DNA of 64,000 nt from Cristatella mucedo (lineage: Eukaryota > Bryozoa > Phylactolaemata > Cristatellidae), in assembly GCA_009760855.2 (NCBI GenBank), contig WPIO01000011.1:8708501-8772500 (forward strand), read 5' to 3'. The notes under the pieces were generated by a model. It saw only the letters and a program-made list of their open reading frames with translations. It ran no database searches and was not told where the DNA came from. Position 1 is the stretch's first letter. Every line of letters begins with the position of its first letter. A program made the translations under genes and the position numbers. Below, piece by piece: positions 32,693-48,284 of this stretch.

Positions 32693-33726
32693 TTGCTAGT
32701 AAGTTCCAGTCTGGTTTTAGAGCTAATCACTCCTCAGAGTCAGCATTGCTTCGTGTGTACAATGACCGACTTAGTTATGCATACATGGGTAGAGTATCTC
32801 TGCTTGGTTTGCTCAATCTCTCGGCAGCTGTTGATATTATCAATCACCAAGTCTCTCGCCTGGGCATTACTGGCACGGCATTGCAATGGTTTAGGTCCTA
32901 TCTCAGTGGGAGACTCCCGAGTACAGAAGTGAATGGACAAAGATCATCAGCGGAACGTCTGAAATATGGGGACACTCAAAGCTCTGTGCTTGGTCCAGTT
33001 CCTTTCACGGTTTATACTCTTCCTCTTGCCAATATGAATGCCAAGCAGAATCTAGGATTTCACTTCTATGCGGATGACACTCAGTTGTACCTTTGCTTTG
33101 ATCCCTCCCAGCCCTCCAGCATGTCGAATTATCCCAACTCCCTTGCTGCATGTATTGATGACATTCGCACACGGATGGCAGCAAATTTTCTTGAATTAAA
33201 TTATGATAAAACCAACTCACTAGTTATGGGCAAACGAAGTGTGATTGAGAAATTGGAAAGATTCATGCTCAAAATCGGCTCTGCCAGCATATCTCCTGTT
33301 GCATCTGCACAAAATCTAGGTGTCATGTTCCAAAGTGACCTTTCATTACACGACCACAGCAGCTCCACAATCAAGCCTGCCTACTTTCAGCTACGTAACA
33401 TGGCTCAAATTCGGGCTTGTTTAGACAGCGTTACCACATCTAAGTTGGCCCGTGCATTTGTGACATCCCGTCTTGACTTTCGTAGCTCACTGCTTGCTGG
33501 CCTACCGGCATGTGCAATCAGGTGCTTACAGCTCCTGGTGCAAATCTCGACAGCTAGGCTTGCCTATCGTGAGCTGCACAATTGCCGCATCAAACCGCTT
33601 CTTGCTGAACTGCACTGGCCACCAGTTAAGCAAAACATCAACTTCAAGGTTTTGTCACTCACTTTTAGGTCCCTTCATTCTTGGCTTCTACCTATCATAT
33701 CCCCCAAGGAAGCCCCACAAGGCTAA
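32693..33726 (+). pseudogene. LINE reverse transcriptase core (dead)
   Basis: The longest intact piece of LINE RT in the window, within copy B. Visible blocks are FQSGFRANHSSESALLRVYN, SLLGLLNLSAAVDIINHQV (the metal Asp position reads VDII), GDTQSSVLGPVPFTVYTL, FHFYADDTQLY, NFLELNYDKTNSLVMG and SPVASAQNLGVMFQSDLSL. The ORF ends early at 33726, and its N-terminal side is separated by the insertion at 32405. Confidence 0.85.
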
Positions 33727-34160
33727 GCATCGTACTACTTGCTTTTCGGAATCTCACTGTTTACAAATACCTCGTAACAGACCTCAAATCCTTTGGAGGC
33801 TGTGCATTTAGTTCGTATGCTTCAAAAGCCTGGAGCTCACTCCCGACTTTTGTCACGACATCCCATGACTTGACCACATTTAAAAAGAAATTAAAAACGC
33901 CTATTTAGGACAGCATTTAGTGGGTCCCTGTGATTCGACCTTTAGTGCTGACACTGTGCGTGCTGCTACTAACCACACTTGCATGCTGACCCTGAGCATG
34001 TCACCCCTAACATTGTTATTCTAGTTGTTTACTGGGCATGCTACCACTAACCATTCGATCGTGCCTCCTTTGCAGCAAATGCAATGTGCCTGGAAGGAGA
34101 TTTGAATTCTCTGAGGGCACTTTATCAAGTGTATCATTATTATTATTATTATTATACGTT

Positions 34161-35490
<1,330 letters not shown>

Positions 35491-36283
35491 AGCATTAACA
35501 GCTTAGTTGGGTCTTCCTGACCGAGCAAGAGAACGAAAGAATCGCATTTGGAGTTTCCACGAAATGACCGAGCGCTCAGTAGCAAATCACCCATCTGGTA
35601 GGACAGATATAGCCTTTTGATTATTCGACATCTCTTAGCCAAAGGATCGCTGACCTGACGTGACCCCCGTGACCCTTAAAGTTTCACCATCCCGATGGAA
35701 GACCAGACAGGGAAGGAACTAGAGATTAATTATTATTCCGGGATATAGATATAAACATATAAACAGGCAGATGGAGTGACAGACAGATAGGTAGATATAA
35801 AGATAAATGGACGGACGGATGGATAGTGAGGGGGGAGAATCAGGCCAGACTGATTTCTGCAACTATCCTTCCAAGATTAGATTTAACAGTCGTCCTGTAA
35901 GACATCATAACTCCCAAGTGGCTAATCCACTAAGAGAAACTACACACATACATGGACGACAACGAACGAACGCACGCACGAGCACACGCACACAGGCGCA
36001 CGCATACACGCAGTCACGTGCACACGTATGTGTGTGAGAGCATGAACCGGCTCAGTCTAGGGTATCATGTTTACTATGCTGCTTACCTTTCTTTTCTGTT
36101 TGACCTTTCACCTAGCTCAACTGTGTGACACTTTATCAGCTAGCTTGAGAGGAATTAGCAGATTCGTATCAGTCCAGCACACCTCAAGACTAGGGTATAC
36201 AGTGGCCAGCCAGGTTGATAAGGGAATGCACACTCATAGCTGCCTCAATTCCAGGAGCGGAGTAAAATTTTTTTTAATTGTAG

Positions 36284-36353
<70 letters not shown>

Positions 36354-37009
36354 GTACATGGTCAGGCTGCTGAGGGCCAGGCAAGATCCAGGCTTGGCCC
36401 ACTCTGACATTACGATAGATGCTTGTGCTCACGATCACTGCCAGCAGAGTATCGGTCTTGGCTGTCTCAACCTACGTGAGCAGCTGGGTTTTAGAGGCTT
36501 CAGCTGCGACGGCCAAAATTGAACAGGCTCCCTCTCCAACCCAGAGCAAACTCGGTGGCTGCCAGGCGGCTGTTTGCAAAAAGAACAGCCTATTGCGACG
36601 TCCACACGGCCTGCTGCCGCTGCCACCGGCCGGGCTGCTGCAGGTGGGAGAAAGGGCCCTGCTGCTGTCGGCTGGGAGGGAAGAAGGGTCAGCAAGGGTA
36701 AAGGCAAGAGCACCAGCAGCTGCTCGACGTCTACTCTACCCGGCAGCCCCTGATGGGCCCCTCAATGGCTGCCGCCAGCCAGCAGTCGACCCTGTGTGGA
36801 TGCGGCTGGCACTCCTGCAGCTGATTGTCTGCAGCCAGCCAGCCAGCCAGCCAGCTCGCTTCTCAGTTTCAAGAATGATCACGGCTTTAGCAGATCACCT
36901 CGGAAGTTAAGTTTGCCCAAAGCGCAAATTACTCGAGTACTACTTCCACGCACGGCGCTCAACCAATGCTACTCCGTTTCATTGGCCAATCCACAGTTGC
37001 ATTTAGGAT
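35491..37009. other. No gene recognised; (GA)n at 36288-36350
   Basis: The stretch includes GATA/GACA-like low complexity near 35760-35830, a (CA)-rich piece near 35940-36020, and a pure (GA)n run at 36288-36350. The GC-rich 36540-36840 section includes four or five ccag/gcca repeats (about 36833-36855). No homology was seen. Confidence 0.4.
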
Positions 37010-38095
37010 AATAATGTAATTTGCATAGCACCCTAGGAACTAAATCTCTATCCAGGCACTTTCAAACTGAATGCCAAAGAATCGATAACCAAGTGTGAAT
37101 GAAATGCACGGCATCATGCTTAGGCCAGCATGCCAAAGTATGATGAGAAGACACAGAGCCATCGGTTAGTAGGACCTCTAGCGAGGGAAATGAACTGAAT
37201 CATGCACGGGTGGGCACGGGAAGCACACTGGAATAAAAAAAGAAGTTTTCTAGGGCAAAAGGAAATCAGAACAGAAACGGTTAAAGCTGAGACTTGATGC
37301 AAGGCCGTTGCTCGTAGTGCAGGTAGCCAGCGAGTTCCAGTCTTTCGGTGCATACAAGCTGAAGGTTCGATCTCCAAAAGATTTCAATTTAGTGAGGGAA
37401 CTTCGAGATTACTAGATGCTGAATAAGGGGTGGTGCGAGACCACGTGGCTGGAGGAGCACCAAGGTCGAATTGGTAAGCTGCATTATCAAGTGAACCGAG
37501 CTGTGTGCCAAACAGATGATCGATGCTTGATTGAGAGCAAGTGAAGCTCGGATAAAACTGGTGTGATGTGGCAGCTATGCCTTTGACGACAGGCCAGATG
37601 ACCTGCTGAATTTTGCACCAGATGAAGACGATTTAGGGCGCAGGCCGAGAGTCCTGGCAAAGGGACTTGCAATAATCCAGACACAATGTCACAAACACGT
37701 GAACTAGTTTTTTCTGTAGCTCTCTTATCTAAGCAGGCCCTGGTGTTGGCACGATGTTCCTAAGCTGAAAGTAGGCCGACTTCACAGATGAAGAAATGTG
37801 CTCATCTCATGACTAGTCGTTTGGGATAGGCCTATATGACAATGTTTTGGGTGAAGTCCTCCAGCTTTCTGATTACACTAGACTGCCCATAACTATTAAG
37901 CTGGTCTTATTTATCATCGTTACACTTCAGAAAGCTTGAGGCAATTGGAATGCGAATGCCGTCGATGCAGGCTGCAAGGGAATTGAGCGAGTCGAATGAG
38001 AAGCAATGCCTAGAAGGGTGGACGGATTGGTAGAGCTGAGAGTCATCGGCAAAGAAATGAACTCCCAAGATGTCGTGTGGTGATGAACTGAGCTG
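37010..38095 (-). mobile_element. LINE 3' half, second CR1/L2-like family
   Basis: On the minus strand, GVHFFADDSQLYQSV (catalytic FADD) leads to SLAACIDGIRIPIASSFLKC and NDDK. After frame breaks come LSACALNRLHLVQNSAGHLA and CHITPVLSELHLLSIKH. It ends at an AT-rich tail near 37010 (gtgctatgcaaattacatta on the minus strand). It differs clearly from copies A-D but matches 18365-18920 and 50735-51640 in style. Confidence 0.8.
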
Positions 38096-38156
38096 TCCAA
38101 GCATCCCCCCACCTCTCTCCCCTCTCCTTTCTCTCTGAAGTATCTGCTTTGCTCTG

Positions 38157-38169
38157 CTCTCTCTCTCCC

Positions 38170-38262
<93 letters not shown>
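38157..38262 (+). repeat. (CT)n microsatellite
   Basis: About 105 bases of CT with two CCCT interruptions at its start. It lies just beyond the truncated end of the LINE at 37010-38095. Confidence 0.95.
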
Positions 38263-38266
<4 letters not shown>

Positions 38267-38711
38267 AACGTAAAGGCGTTAGTAACCGTAGAGCCGAAAA
38301 TGATCGACAGAATGAAAGAGTGCACCCAATCGGCTCTGGAAGTGGAGCAGCCAGCTGTGACCCCTCCCCCTTCTCTCAGCCACTCGGCCCAATTGGTTCA
38401 CGTGTCTAACAGACCATCGACTGCTAGCATGACTGATGTAGGAGAGAGGCAGGCAAGCCACAGGGTAGGGGGGCTCTTAAGCTGGATATAAGGGGTGTGC
38501 CACCTCCTACTATTGCTGCTCCAAAGCTAAGCACACGTGTCCTGTGTCGTTGCAGCCCCACAGGCCACCTAACCCTCCCTAGTGTGGGGGCACGGGGGGG
38601 GGGGTACTCGAAGGAGAAGAATGACGAATGACTAAGCCACCCCCCCCAACATACGGTTTGCAAAAACGACATCGGCTGTCTGGGACAAAGGTGAGCGAGT
38701 AAATAAATAAA

Positions 38712-38858
38712 TAAATGCTAGCTGATTTATCAGCCTCTTTTTGTATAGCAACAGAAGAGCCTTTACGACTATCACCACCGCAGGATTCAAACCCACGACA
38801 TCGGGCCAAGGTCGTGAAAAGCAACTGCCTTACCTAGTGAGCCATTACGGCTGCATGA
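38712..38858 (-). mobile_element. tRNA-derived SINE, family A
   Basis: On the minus strand, gccgtaatggctcactaggt aaggcagttgc is followed by gtcgtgggtttgaatcctgc (B box) and ggctcttctgttgctataca, then the tail ctgataaatcagctagc. The gtgggcgatcc body segment is missing, an internal deletion relative to the copies at 7428 and 9297. Confidence 0.8.
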
Positions 38859-40073
38859 GTACACACGAGCAAAGTTGAATAGTTGCAGCCGTTTGTGTAG
38901 GCTTCTCCGGAGCACGAGGAAGAGCTAGTTGGAGAGAATAGCGTCCGCACAGGCTGGAGTACAGGCAGAAAGTGTCAGCTGCAAAGCTGATATGGTCACA
39001 TGACCCAAACGGCCATTCACAACCAATCCTGCTTTATCAGCAGATGCAGCCAGGCTGCAGCGTGTCACGTGCTCGCGGGCAGTGCGTCGCGTAGCGTCGC
39101 ATAGCCCGTCCTTGGGACTGGCCGAGCAGTGAGCCTCCGGCTAGGGGCAGAACAACATGGAGGTGATACCAGGTCCACACTCTGACCTATATGAAAAGCC
39201 CGGGCACTGACGCAGGCGGCACGCAAATAGAGCACCAAAAGACCCCTGTCCCAGCTGGCTCTAGCAGCAATGTCGGTCTGCCGGAGGCCACGAGGCTTAA
39301 ATCTAGCCAACCGTGGCCAACTTGATGCACGGCAGCAGAGGCGCCACAGCCACTCACCCAGGGTGCAGAAGCACACTCTCAGGCGCTGAGGCAGGGTCCA
39401 CGGAGGCCATTCAGCGCCAAGAACCGATAGACCGACAGCAGCACGGCACACTGCCCTCATGAACAAAGTTCAAATGCAGTCGACAAAGGCAAGCAAAACA
39501 TACGACAGACTGGAATAGGCATCCGATACTGCTACCACACTGGCGCCGGCTTTGCCGAGCAGACGCTTGCGCCGTGCCGGGGAAAGGGGGCATTGCCGGG
39601 CACACCAAGCTATCTACGGCTGGCTATGGCACAGCTAGCCCCGGGACCCGTGGCCGTCGAGTACAGCGTGCACTCAGGCACTGAAAATGCTGCCGGCCGG
39701 CCTACTGCAACCGAGGCAGCACCCGGGGGGGGGGTTGCAAGACAGAAGCGCAGCCAGCCACACGGTCAGTCAACGGCGCTCACCGGTCAGAGCATGCGAG
39801 TGCTGACTCATACGCCAAGCAAAACGCGCCGGCAGTAGCACTCGCACAGCACCAACCCTTTCCGGCAGCCTTTGCAGCGTTACAAGAGAGTGTGACGCAG
39901 CGCGCTTCCACTGTCCGTGTTGAAATCCGAGATGCGTGAACAAACGACGACGAGGGTGAAAACCGCTTCGGACATTTAACCATCCCCCAATGTCAACAAG
40001 TAACCGGGCACCATTCGTCTGACACCTCTGCCACCTACGGCGAGCAGCTGCAATTCGGTATGCGCGGGCCTTA
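38859..40073. other. No gene recognised
   Basis: GC-rich unique-looking sequence. Open frames of about 100-130 codons on both strands lack splice support and family resemblance. Confidence 0.4.
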
Positions 40074-40640
40074 TAATAATACACTTGATAAAATGCCCTC
40101 AGAGAACAATCTTTTTCTGGGCGCTTTACATTTGCTGCAAAGGAAGCATGATTGAATGGTTAGTAGTAGCAAGCTCAATAAACAACGAGAATAACATGGT
40201 CAGAGGTGGCATGCACAGCGTCAGCATGCAAGTGTGGTTAGTGGCAGCATGCACAGTGGCAGCATGAATAAGCACATAAAGGACGAATCACAGGGACCCA
40301 CTAAATCCTGGCAAAAATAGGTGCATTTTTAATTTCCTTTTAAATGTGGTCAAGTCGGGGGATGTCGCAACACAAGTCGGGAGTGAGTTCCAGGCTTTGG
40401 GAGCATACGAACTAAATGCACGGTCTCCAAAAGATTTGAGGTTTGTACGAGGTATAGGTAAACCGTTAGATTCCGAAAAGCGGGTGGTACTATGCTTAGC
40501 TTGGTGGGGTTGTAGATCTGATTGGTAGGCTGGAGCCAAAGAATGAAGGGACCTGATAGTGAGTGAGAAAACCTTGAACTCGATGGGTTGCTTGACTGGG
40601 AGCCAGTGCAGGTCGACGAGAAGTGGTGTGATGTTATCCA
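40074..40640 (-). mobile_element. CR1/L2-type LINE, copy D, 3' end
   Basis: The minus strand reads SVLTLDNITPLLVDLHWLPV, IEFKVFSLTIRSLHSLAPAY, SFGDRAFSSYAPKAWNSLPT and TTFKRKLKMHLFLPGF, with the frame intact over about 100 codons. It ends in gcattttatcaagtgtatta (ATT)n at about 40074. It is 5' truncated near 40640. Its clean frame suggests it is younger than copies A and C. Confidence 0.9.
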
Positions 40641-40965
40641 GCGTCAACACGGCAGGAGCCGCTGTCCCTCGGCGGCAGGTGCAGGCTCCTCTCGGCACCC
40701 GAGCTGCACCGAGCTTGGTGCAGATCAGCGGTGGCGCGTGGCTGCGATCTCGACTCGGAAAAGATCGCGCCGATCCAGCGAGTTACTTCGGCCCTACCCT
40801 CGGTAAACGCCCGGCAAGACCGTAAGGTCGAGGCGACTTTCGGCTGAATATCGACTGCTGAAGCAGTCGACGGCTGAGCAAACTCACCTGTCAACGCTAA
40901 TGACGACGTAAAAGCTGGCGACAGTAGAATCAGCAATCCTGCGGCGATAGACCTGAGGCACTGAC

Positions 40966-41005
40966 AGAGACACGAGAGGTGCCGAAAAGAGACACGAGAG
41001 GTGCC
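40966..41005. repeat. Short direct repeat, 18 bp twice
   Basis: The unit agagacacgagaggtgcc occurs at 40966-40983 and 40988-41005 with a 4-base spacer (gaaa). Confidence 0.95.
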
Positions 41006-41399
41006 AGGAAATCAATTGTAGAAAGGCCGATGTGCAGCTGGCAAACCGTGAGGTCACTCGATTGGTAGCCAAGAGATGTGCCACGTCCACTCGCATGACC
41101 CGGTCTGAACAGGGATGATGCAAGCCCCGCGACTACACCAGCTCCTCGGCCACACCCAGGGCACTGACCTCGGGCCTCAACACGTTCAAACTTGGTCAAC
41201 GGGCCGAGGGCCCTGCTAGTTTGGCGGCGGTCGTGGAACCGCCAGCAGCAGCAGCAGGAGTCGAGCCGCAGGCCCACCGCAAGCTGGTCACGTATCGTGC
41301 GCGGCAAGCAAACCAAATCAAAGCAGATAACAGCGACAATGGCATATTTATGCTCTTCTCAACAGAAGGGGCCGGAAGTATGACGAAAAAGCAGGCGGT

Positions 41400-43330
41400 C
41401 GGATCTGAATCTCGAAAAGGCAGACGGATGCGACAAGATTGGCGGCCGCGAACGCGCCCAGGTTGAAACCGCAGGCGCGTAAACCGGGCGGCGAACCAAA
41501 CAAAAACTAGCCAGCGCCGGCGACTACGGGCGACAACTATTTTCTTTCAAGTTTCCGCCGAGACCGCCATGTCGCAACGCTCACAACCTGCACGCACATG
41601 CCGACACAGCGGAGGCCCTCTTTAAAGCGGCGAATCTCGCGCGGCTCCGCCGCCGCGAATCGGGGCGGCGGCGAGCCGCTAGCTCGGGGAAGCGACCGTC
41701 GTGCGGCTCCGACAAATCGACCGCCGAGCCTACCGAAATCCAACGAATGTAGAGAGGACATTCGCTGCAGCTCGTGACTTTCGTCAACCCGGCCAACCTC
41801 GTCAATCCCACGACCTCGGACGTACGGTCGACACGAACTACGTCTCAGCGGGAAGTGCCCAGCGCCTGCGCGACGTTCGACCGAGCTAGGCAGCCCCAGC
41901 GCACGCACGCACGCACGCGACTCTCAAGCAGGAGCGCCCGTTGGCGGCCAGGAGCCAACGACAAAGCACTGCTACATCGAGCTGAATGAACAAGGCCAGA
42001 GATCGCGAACGGGAATGGGAATCTTACGTCAACAGCGGCGATGTCAACCCATAAATCCGACGGCGGCGAGCAGCGGGTCGAAGACAGGTCTGCGCGGCTC
42101 AGCGAGGCCAATCACGCGATTCTAAATGGAGGCCGCGGCAACATGGGTGACAAGGGGAGCTAATCCGCGAGGCGGTGGCTTCGGTCAGGCCGCAGTCGCG
42201 CGAAGTCGGTGGGCGCTCTGGCGTCAGGTCTCGCGGCGCGCGCGCTCACCGGACCACCTACCCGAGGTGCGGGAAGTCTTTAGGATGCAAGCGCTTTCCA
42301 AGTCTGCGCCGCCCCGTATCGCTCAGGGCCGCGCAGCGGCGGCTGGCGATGTAACTGCGGGGGCTCTTTCAAGCGGCGCTCGCACGCCCCATTTCGGGGC
42401 GTGTCTCGCTCATGACGTGGGCTAGAGCAAAAGCACCAGAGCGCGAGCGCTGCGAACGCAGCAGCCGGAGCGGCGGCTTAGCCGTCGTCGACGCCGCGAG
42501 GCGTCTCGTCGAGCCGGACGGCGCCGAAGCACGAGGCTGGCTAGGGGCTGCACCGCCGCGTGCGCGACAGAGAAAGCCCTGGCCCTGGCCTGCGGTAATC
42601 CCCGCGTGAATGGTCAGTTTTTCCAAAAGAATTACTTGGCCCGGCAACTGCGATAGCGGATAATTTGAAAATAATCGACAGATTAAGAAGGCTTCGTTTT
42701 AATCGAAACATATCAGGGCTCTCTTCGTGCGCCTGACTCGAGTCACGTAGGCAGCCGGGGCGGGATACCTCGGCGGCGGCGGCAGCGCCTCCCATTATTC
42801 AACCGATCGAGCGCGTCGGCGGCTGCGGGCATCCGACGCTCACTCGATCGCGCGCGCTCCGCGAAAGAAAAATTCCGGCAGAAGAGAATTTCATTGCGAA
42901 GCGGTCGAGGCGGCCCGCTGCGAATTTTCGGCCGGAGCGGTCACGTGCATTGGGCAGCGCGGGCTCGCGGATGCCGCGCTGTGTTTGCACTCCCGTCTGC
43001 GGCCGAGTGCCTGGACCGCACAGTATGGCGGTATGATTCAAGCGCCGTACGGTTCCCGCCAGGTTTGTCGGAAAACTTCACGGAATACGGCAGCTGCGAA
43101 CGCACTGCCGCAGCGCGGACATGGTCAATTGGAGATTCGGAAAATCGCTCAGGGAGAAAATGGAAGCAGCTCGGTCGGAGCTATCGTTGATCGCACAGCT
43201 GGCTTGGCGGTCGCAGAACTCGCGTCGAAGACCCGCCCAAAGACAGACAAACGCTAACCCAGCAGCCGCCCGCCACCGCATGACCTACCGGCGGCAACCG
43301 CGACTCGGCAGCTGGCGTCAAGGCCAAGCC
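41400..43330. promoter_or_regulatory. CpG-rich block, possible promoter/first-exon region
   Basis: About 1.9 kb is far richer in GC and undepleted CpG than any neighbouring intergenic DNA and is free of LINEs, SINEs and microsatellites. Such composition fits a housekeeping-type promoter. The nearest gene lacking a 5' end is AMPK gamma on the minus strand, but 14 kb separates them. No coding similarity was found in any frame, and it does not look like ribosomal RNA. Confidence 0.3.
42769..42795 (-). CDS. Speculative first coding exon in CpG block
   Basis: On the minus strand an ATG with +4 G (ataATGGGA) opens nine codons, MGGAAAAAE, ending at a phase-0 donor GAG|GTATCC. The phase would fit the AMPK gamma exon at 27143. 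Nothing but position, composition and phase supports it. Confidence 0.12.
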
Positions 43331-46044
43331 GCAGCAGCTGACGTGCTGTAACAATTTTCCCGATAGGAGCCATCACCACACTTTGGACGATGGGGGGCCA
43401 CTGGTGCACCCAAAAAAGAAACGAACAGTACACAAATGCTGACGTTCTACTGACCTTGAAAGGGACGGGGTGGGGATGGCTCCATCTTTGTCGATCCAAA
43501 ACGTAAAGGGGAGATGCGTTCGCAGGTTCACGAGGAAACTCGAAATCTGACTGGAGGGAGGAGGGTGGGATCCGGCTGGGGACGTAAGTAATAGGGGGTC
43601 GGCAGCTAATGGGGCGCCGCCAACGGACGCCGGGGCTAACGAGGCAGGGGACGGCGCCCTTCTTGCCTTCGGAGAGGAGGCGCTAACGCAGAGATGGGGC
43701 GTCGCGGGTGCTGCGGCATAAACTGCCCACTTCCCGAAAGCTAGAAGGTAGCCGCGACCAGCCTCGGCAGTGGAGATGATCTTGGGCACGCTACAAACTT
43801 TTTTTTCTTTTATCTAGCCGTTAAACAGCACCCTCGAAGCCAACGGGTATCCGAACGGCACGGCCAAGCAAGACGGCAGGATGCTCTGACATGGACACCG
43901 ATTTCTTTTGCGTCGGCAGCTCGCGAGCGAGAGCTGATCGCCCTCGCCCTGCACTTGACTTAGCCTAAGCATATAATTGCCCAGGCCAACCGTCACGGCT
44001 CCGCTGTAGCCGCTATCGCCCGTGGGCGATGCGTGACCTTTGACCTGCAGCCTTTGGGCACGGCAGACTGGTTGTTGACTAGGCCTTGAATGCGGCCTTG
44101 AATGCCTCAGTCTGGCTGTCGCGAAATACACCCGGACGTCTCGAATCCGAGCACACGTTCTTCCCATGCTGGGATGGGGAATAGGGGCGATAGGTGAGCG
44201 GACCGGGGGCGCCACTGCGATAGTGCGAATTGGAGCCTCTTCGGAGGAAGCAAACCAGCCAGACGCTTGCTTTCTCGGAGCAAGCTCCCATGCCCCTCCC
44301 ACTAGAAAACCAAACATGGAACTCTAGCGATTGCAATCGAGGTCCTCTCGGGCTTGTTAACAGGCAGGCGTAATAACGCTGCGGCGATGCTAGCGACGAC
44401 ACCAGACTTCCTTTCGACCCTACCGACTGATCGGCAGGCTTTACTAGGCCACAAATAAAGCTGACTCGGTAGGGGGTCACGTGTGAGGAGGTCACGAGAC
44501 CAGCTCGTAGCTTCTCAGCTTCTCTGCCACTCGATTCTGCATCGGCTCTTCCACGTCAGACGAGACGGTGAGGCGCGAGGCACCCTCTTTAGTTGCCGAC
44601 CATGAGGAGCTCACATCTGAGACGCACGATCTCGGTAGAATTACAGAGCTCGATCGATGCCTTCCGACGGCGGCACAGGCAAAGCATAAGCAGCAGAGAC
44701 AGGCGCCGTGCATAGAGCCCCAGTACGCTGTGGCCATGTTTTCCACGCTGTGTTGCTAACTGGAATGTCTTGCTTGTCGGGACTGAGCTTTACGGCAAGC
44801 TGCGGTGGTACGACAATCGACAGAAGATCGAGCCGATAAATGCCAGGTGCTCAGCGCATTTTTATTTGAGATCGCTGATCACATTTCTTGAGATCGTGTC
44901 CGACCGAGCGAGCGTTCGACTAGCGCTACATTTACGGAACTCTACTGCAGGCTGCCAGCGACCACCAAGTCGGCTGATGAGCAGCAGCTCGTGCTGCTGC
45001 TACCGACTCGGCTGCCAATGCCTGCCAACGATTTTCGCCTATGTGGAAGGGGAGGGTTGAACCACGAACTAGTCCACTTCGGCAGGCTGAAGGGAACCTT
45101 TTGGTACGCATACGCTCCAGCCGAGGCTGGCAAAAGCAAGGCTACACTGCGTGTGATTCAATGCCACATCCCTGAAGATGAGCTGTCAGGCCAGCCTCCT
45201 CTAGTGCCTCGAGTTACGATCGAAGGAGCAAGCCATCGGCATTCGGGATGCTCCGGATGCTTTTGGTTTCAGGAGGAGGAGGAGGAGGAGGAAGAGGAGG
45301 CCAAGGATGCTTGTAATGCCCACACACACCCCTCCCTCTGTAGTCGAGAACAATGTCGGCAATCTAGAGTCACCCAGCACCACAAACGAGGCCCCGAATG
45401 CCGTCCGAGACCAGACGCAGCCGAGCGAGGCTGAGCCTCTGCCTCGCGACAGAAGCCTGTGAGGTTTGCTGGCTCCTTCCCAGACAACCCGGCGACATTT
45501 CTCCGTCAAGCCTCACTGCTCCCCTGATGTCGGGGGGAGGAGAGGGGCAGTGGAGGCTTGACATGAAAATGTCTTTTATCTGCTGCAAATGTGCATCAAA
45601 TGCAAATGAAAGTCACTACTGATTCGCTAGCCGGCACTGACCAATGGCAAGATCGAAGTGAAGTGTGTATACATTCGTATGACAAAATGCACTCTCACTT
45701 GCGAAATGAAAAATTGTATAACATTGAATTTGATGGGACGTTCTAAAAGTTCTGATTTGGATACATAAGGCAGCTAGCACACCAAATATATGCTAAACTA
45801 TCTATCTTCTAGCCCATAGGAAAGTGTTTGCATCCCATCTAGTGCGGCTCTAGCTCTCTCACTCTGGTGCCCTATCCCTCGATCGAAGCCCGGACAACTA
45901 CTGGGAGAGCTACCGGGCAATTGGGGGGGGGGAGGTTAATGGGTGCTGGCCATACAGCCTGAGTAATCTGAGCAACAGCCTTCCGAGATGACACCTTCCA
46001 CAGGGGCTGATAGCCCCACAAGCCTCAACTTATGAGCCTGCCCT
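43331..46044. other. No gene recognised
   Basis: Moderately GC-rich sequence becomes AT-richer after 45600. A short (GGA)n run lies at 45272-45300. Open frames up to about 165 codons (for example minus 43814-44317 and plus 44991-45434) show no known motif, and I could not support them as exons. Confidence 0.4.
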
Positions 46045-46512
46045 CTTAGACCGATCTGGACTGGCTCCCCATCAAGCAACTTGTCGTCTTCGAGGTTCTG
46101 TCACTCACTTGTGGGTCCTTTCATTGTCTTGCTCCAAAATACTTATCCAAAATACTTCCCAGTCAGGCTTCGAATCGTACTATCTGCTCTTCTAACCCGA
46201 GTGTTTAGCTATGCCTCAAACCAACCTCAAAAATGTTGGAGACCTCCTTTTAGTTCGCATACTATCAAAGTCTGTAACTCACTCCGACTGAAGTCACACA
46301 TTCCCTGGCTAGACAATAATTAAGAATAAACTATAAATTTACTTATTTCTCACAGCACTTGCTCCGTCCGCATGAATTGCCCTTTGTGTGCCTGTGCATG
46401 GTGGCACCGTGAATGATATCACTGAAACAATTGACTCACTTCCTTTCCAGCATATTAAAGTGCCTAGAAAGATCTAGTTATCTTAGGGTGCTATACAAAT
46501 CTCTCATTATTA
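46045..46512 (+). mobile_element. LINE 3' end, decayed
   Basis: Broken frames correspond to DLDWLPIKQL-type, VLSLTCGSFHCLAP-type and NLKN..PFSS segments. The end is attaaagtgcctagaaagat, then agttatcttagggtgctata caaat, followed by ATTATTA. The tail closely resembles SINE family B tails. Confidence 0.75.
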
Positions 46513-46713
46513 GTGCTGTGACTCTTAGTAAGACTGCGATAACGTCGGAGTACAGCGGATGTGAATCTTGCTGAATTGCCAATGGCAAGCAATGGCTGAA
46601 AGCAGCAGAATGAGGAACCAATCGAAGAAGACAGCGGCATATCGATCAGCAGCTGCCAGACCATTCGATTCGATCTTTCTCTCATTGTCCATGTCTGTCT
46701 GTCTGTCTCTCCA

Positions 46714-48284
<1,571 letters not shown>

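Larger units (their letters stand above)
29940..34160 (+). mobile_element. CR1/L2-type LINE, copy B, nearly full length with two insertions
   Basis: The most complete LINE here. It starts with an N-terminal region (LLSLRYRSSNAFLDVTVVAR, RKVPRSRHCGQGRQLRC). The endonuclease start follows (NACLLNPHSMCNKPQVISEL, EKGLDLHALTET), then its end (HVYGPTAIKSQTLDQIFSYD, KSCLSDHMQISF). Next are RT fingers (KKTTSPLDCTPTVLFLRCID, DVPAPLKKAVVRPLLKKATL), the RT core with catalytic FHFYADDTQLY, and a C-terminal region ending TTFKKKLKTP. The 3' UTR ends in an (ATT)n tail at 34134-34155. Stops, frameshifts and two insertions (31295-31857 and 32405-32678) make it inactive. Without the insertions it is about 3.4 kb. 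Confidence 0.9.

Noticed and set aside
41400-43330. Ribosomal RNA or a bacterial insert in the GC-rich block
   Set aside because: No conserved rRNA words, no ribosome binding sites and no long single-strand coding bias.
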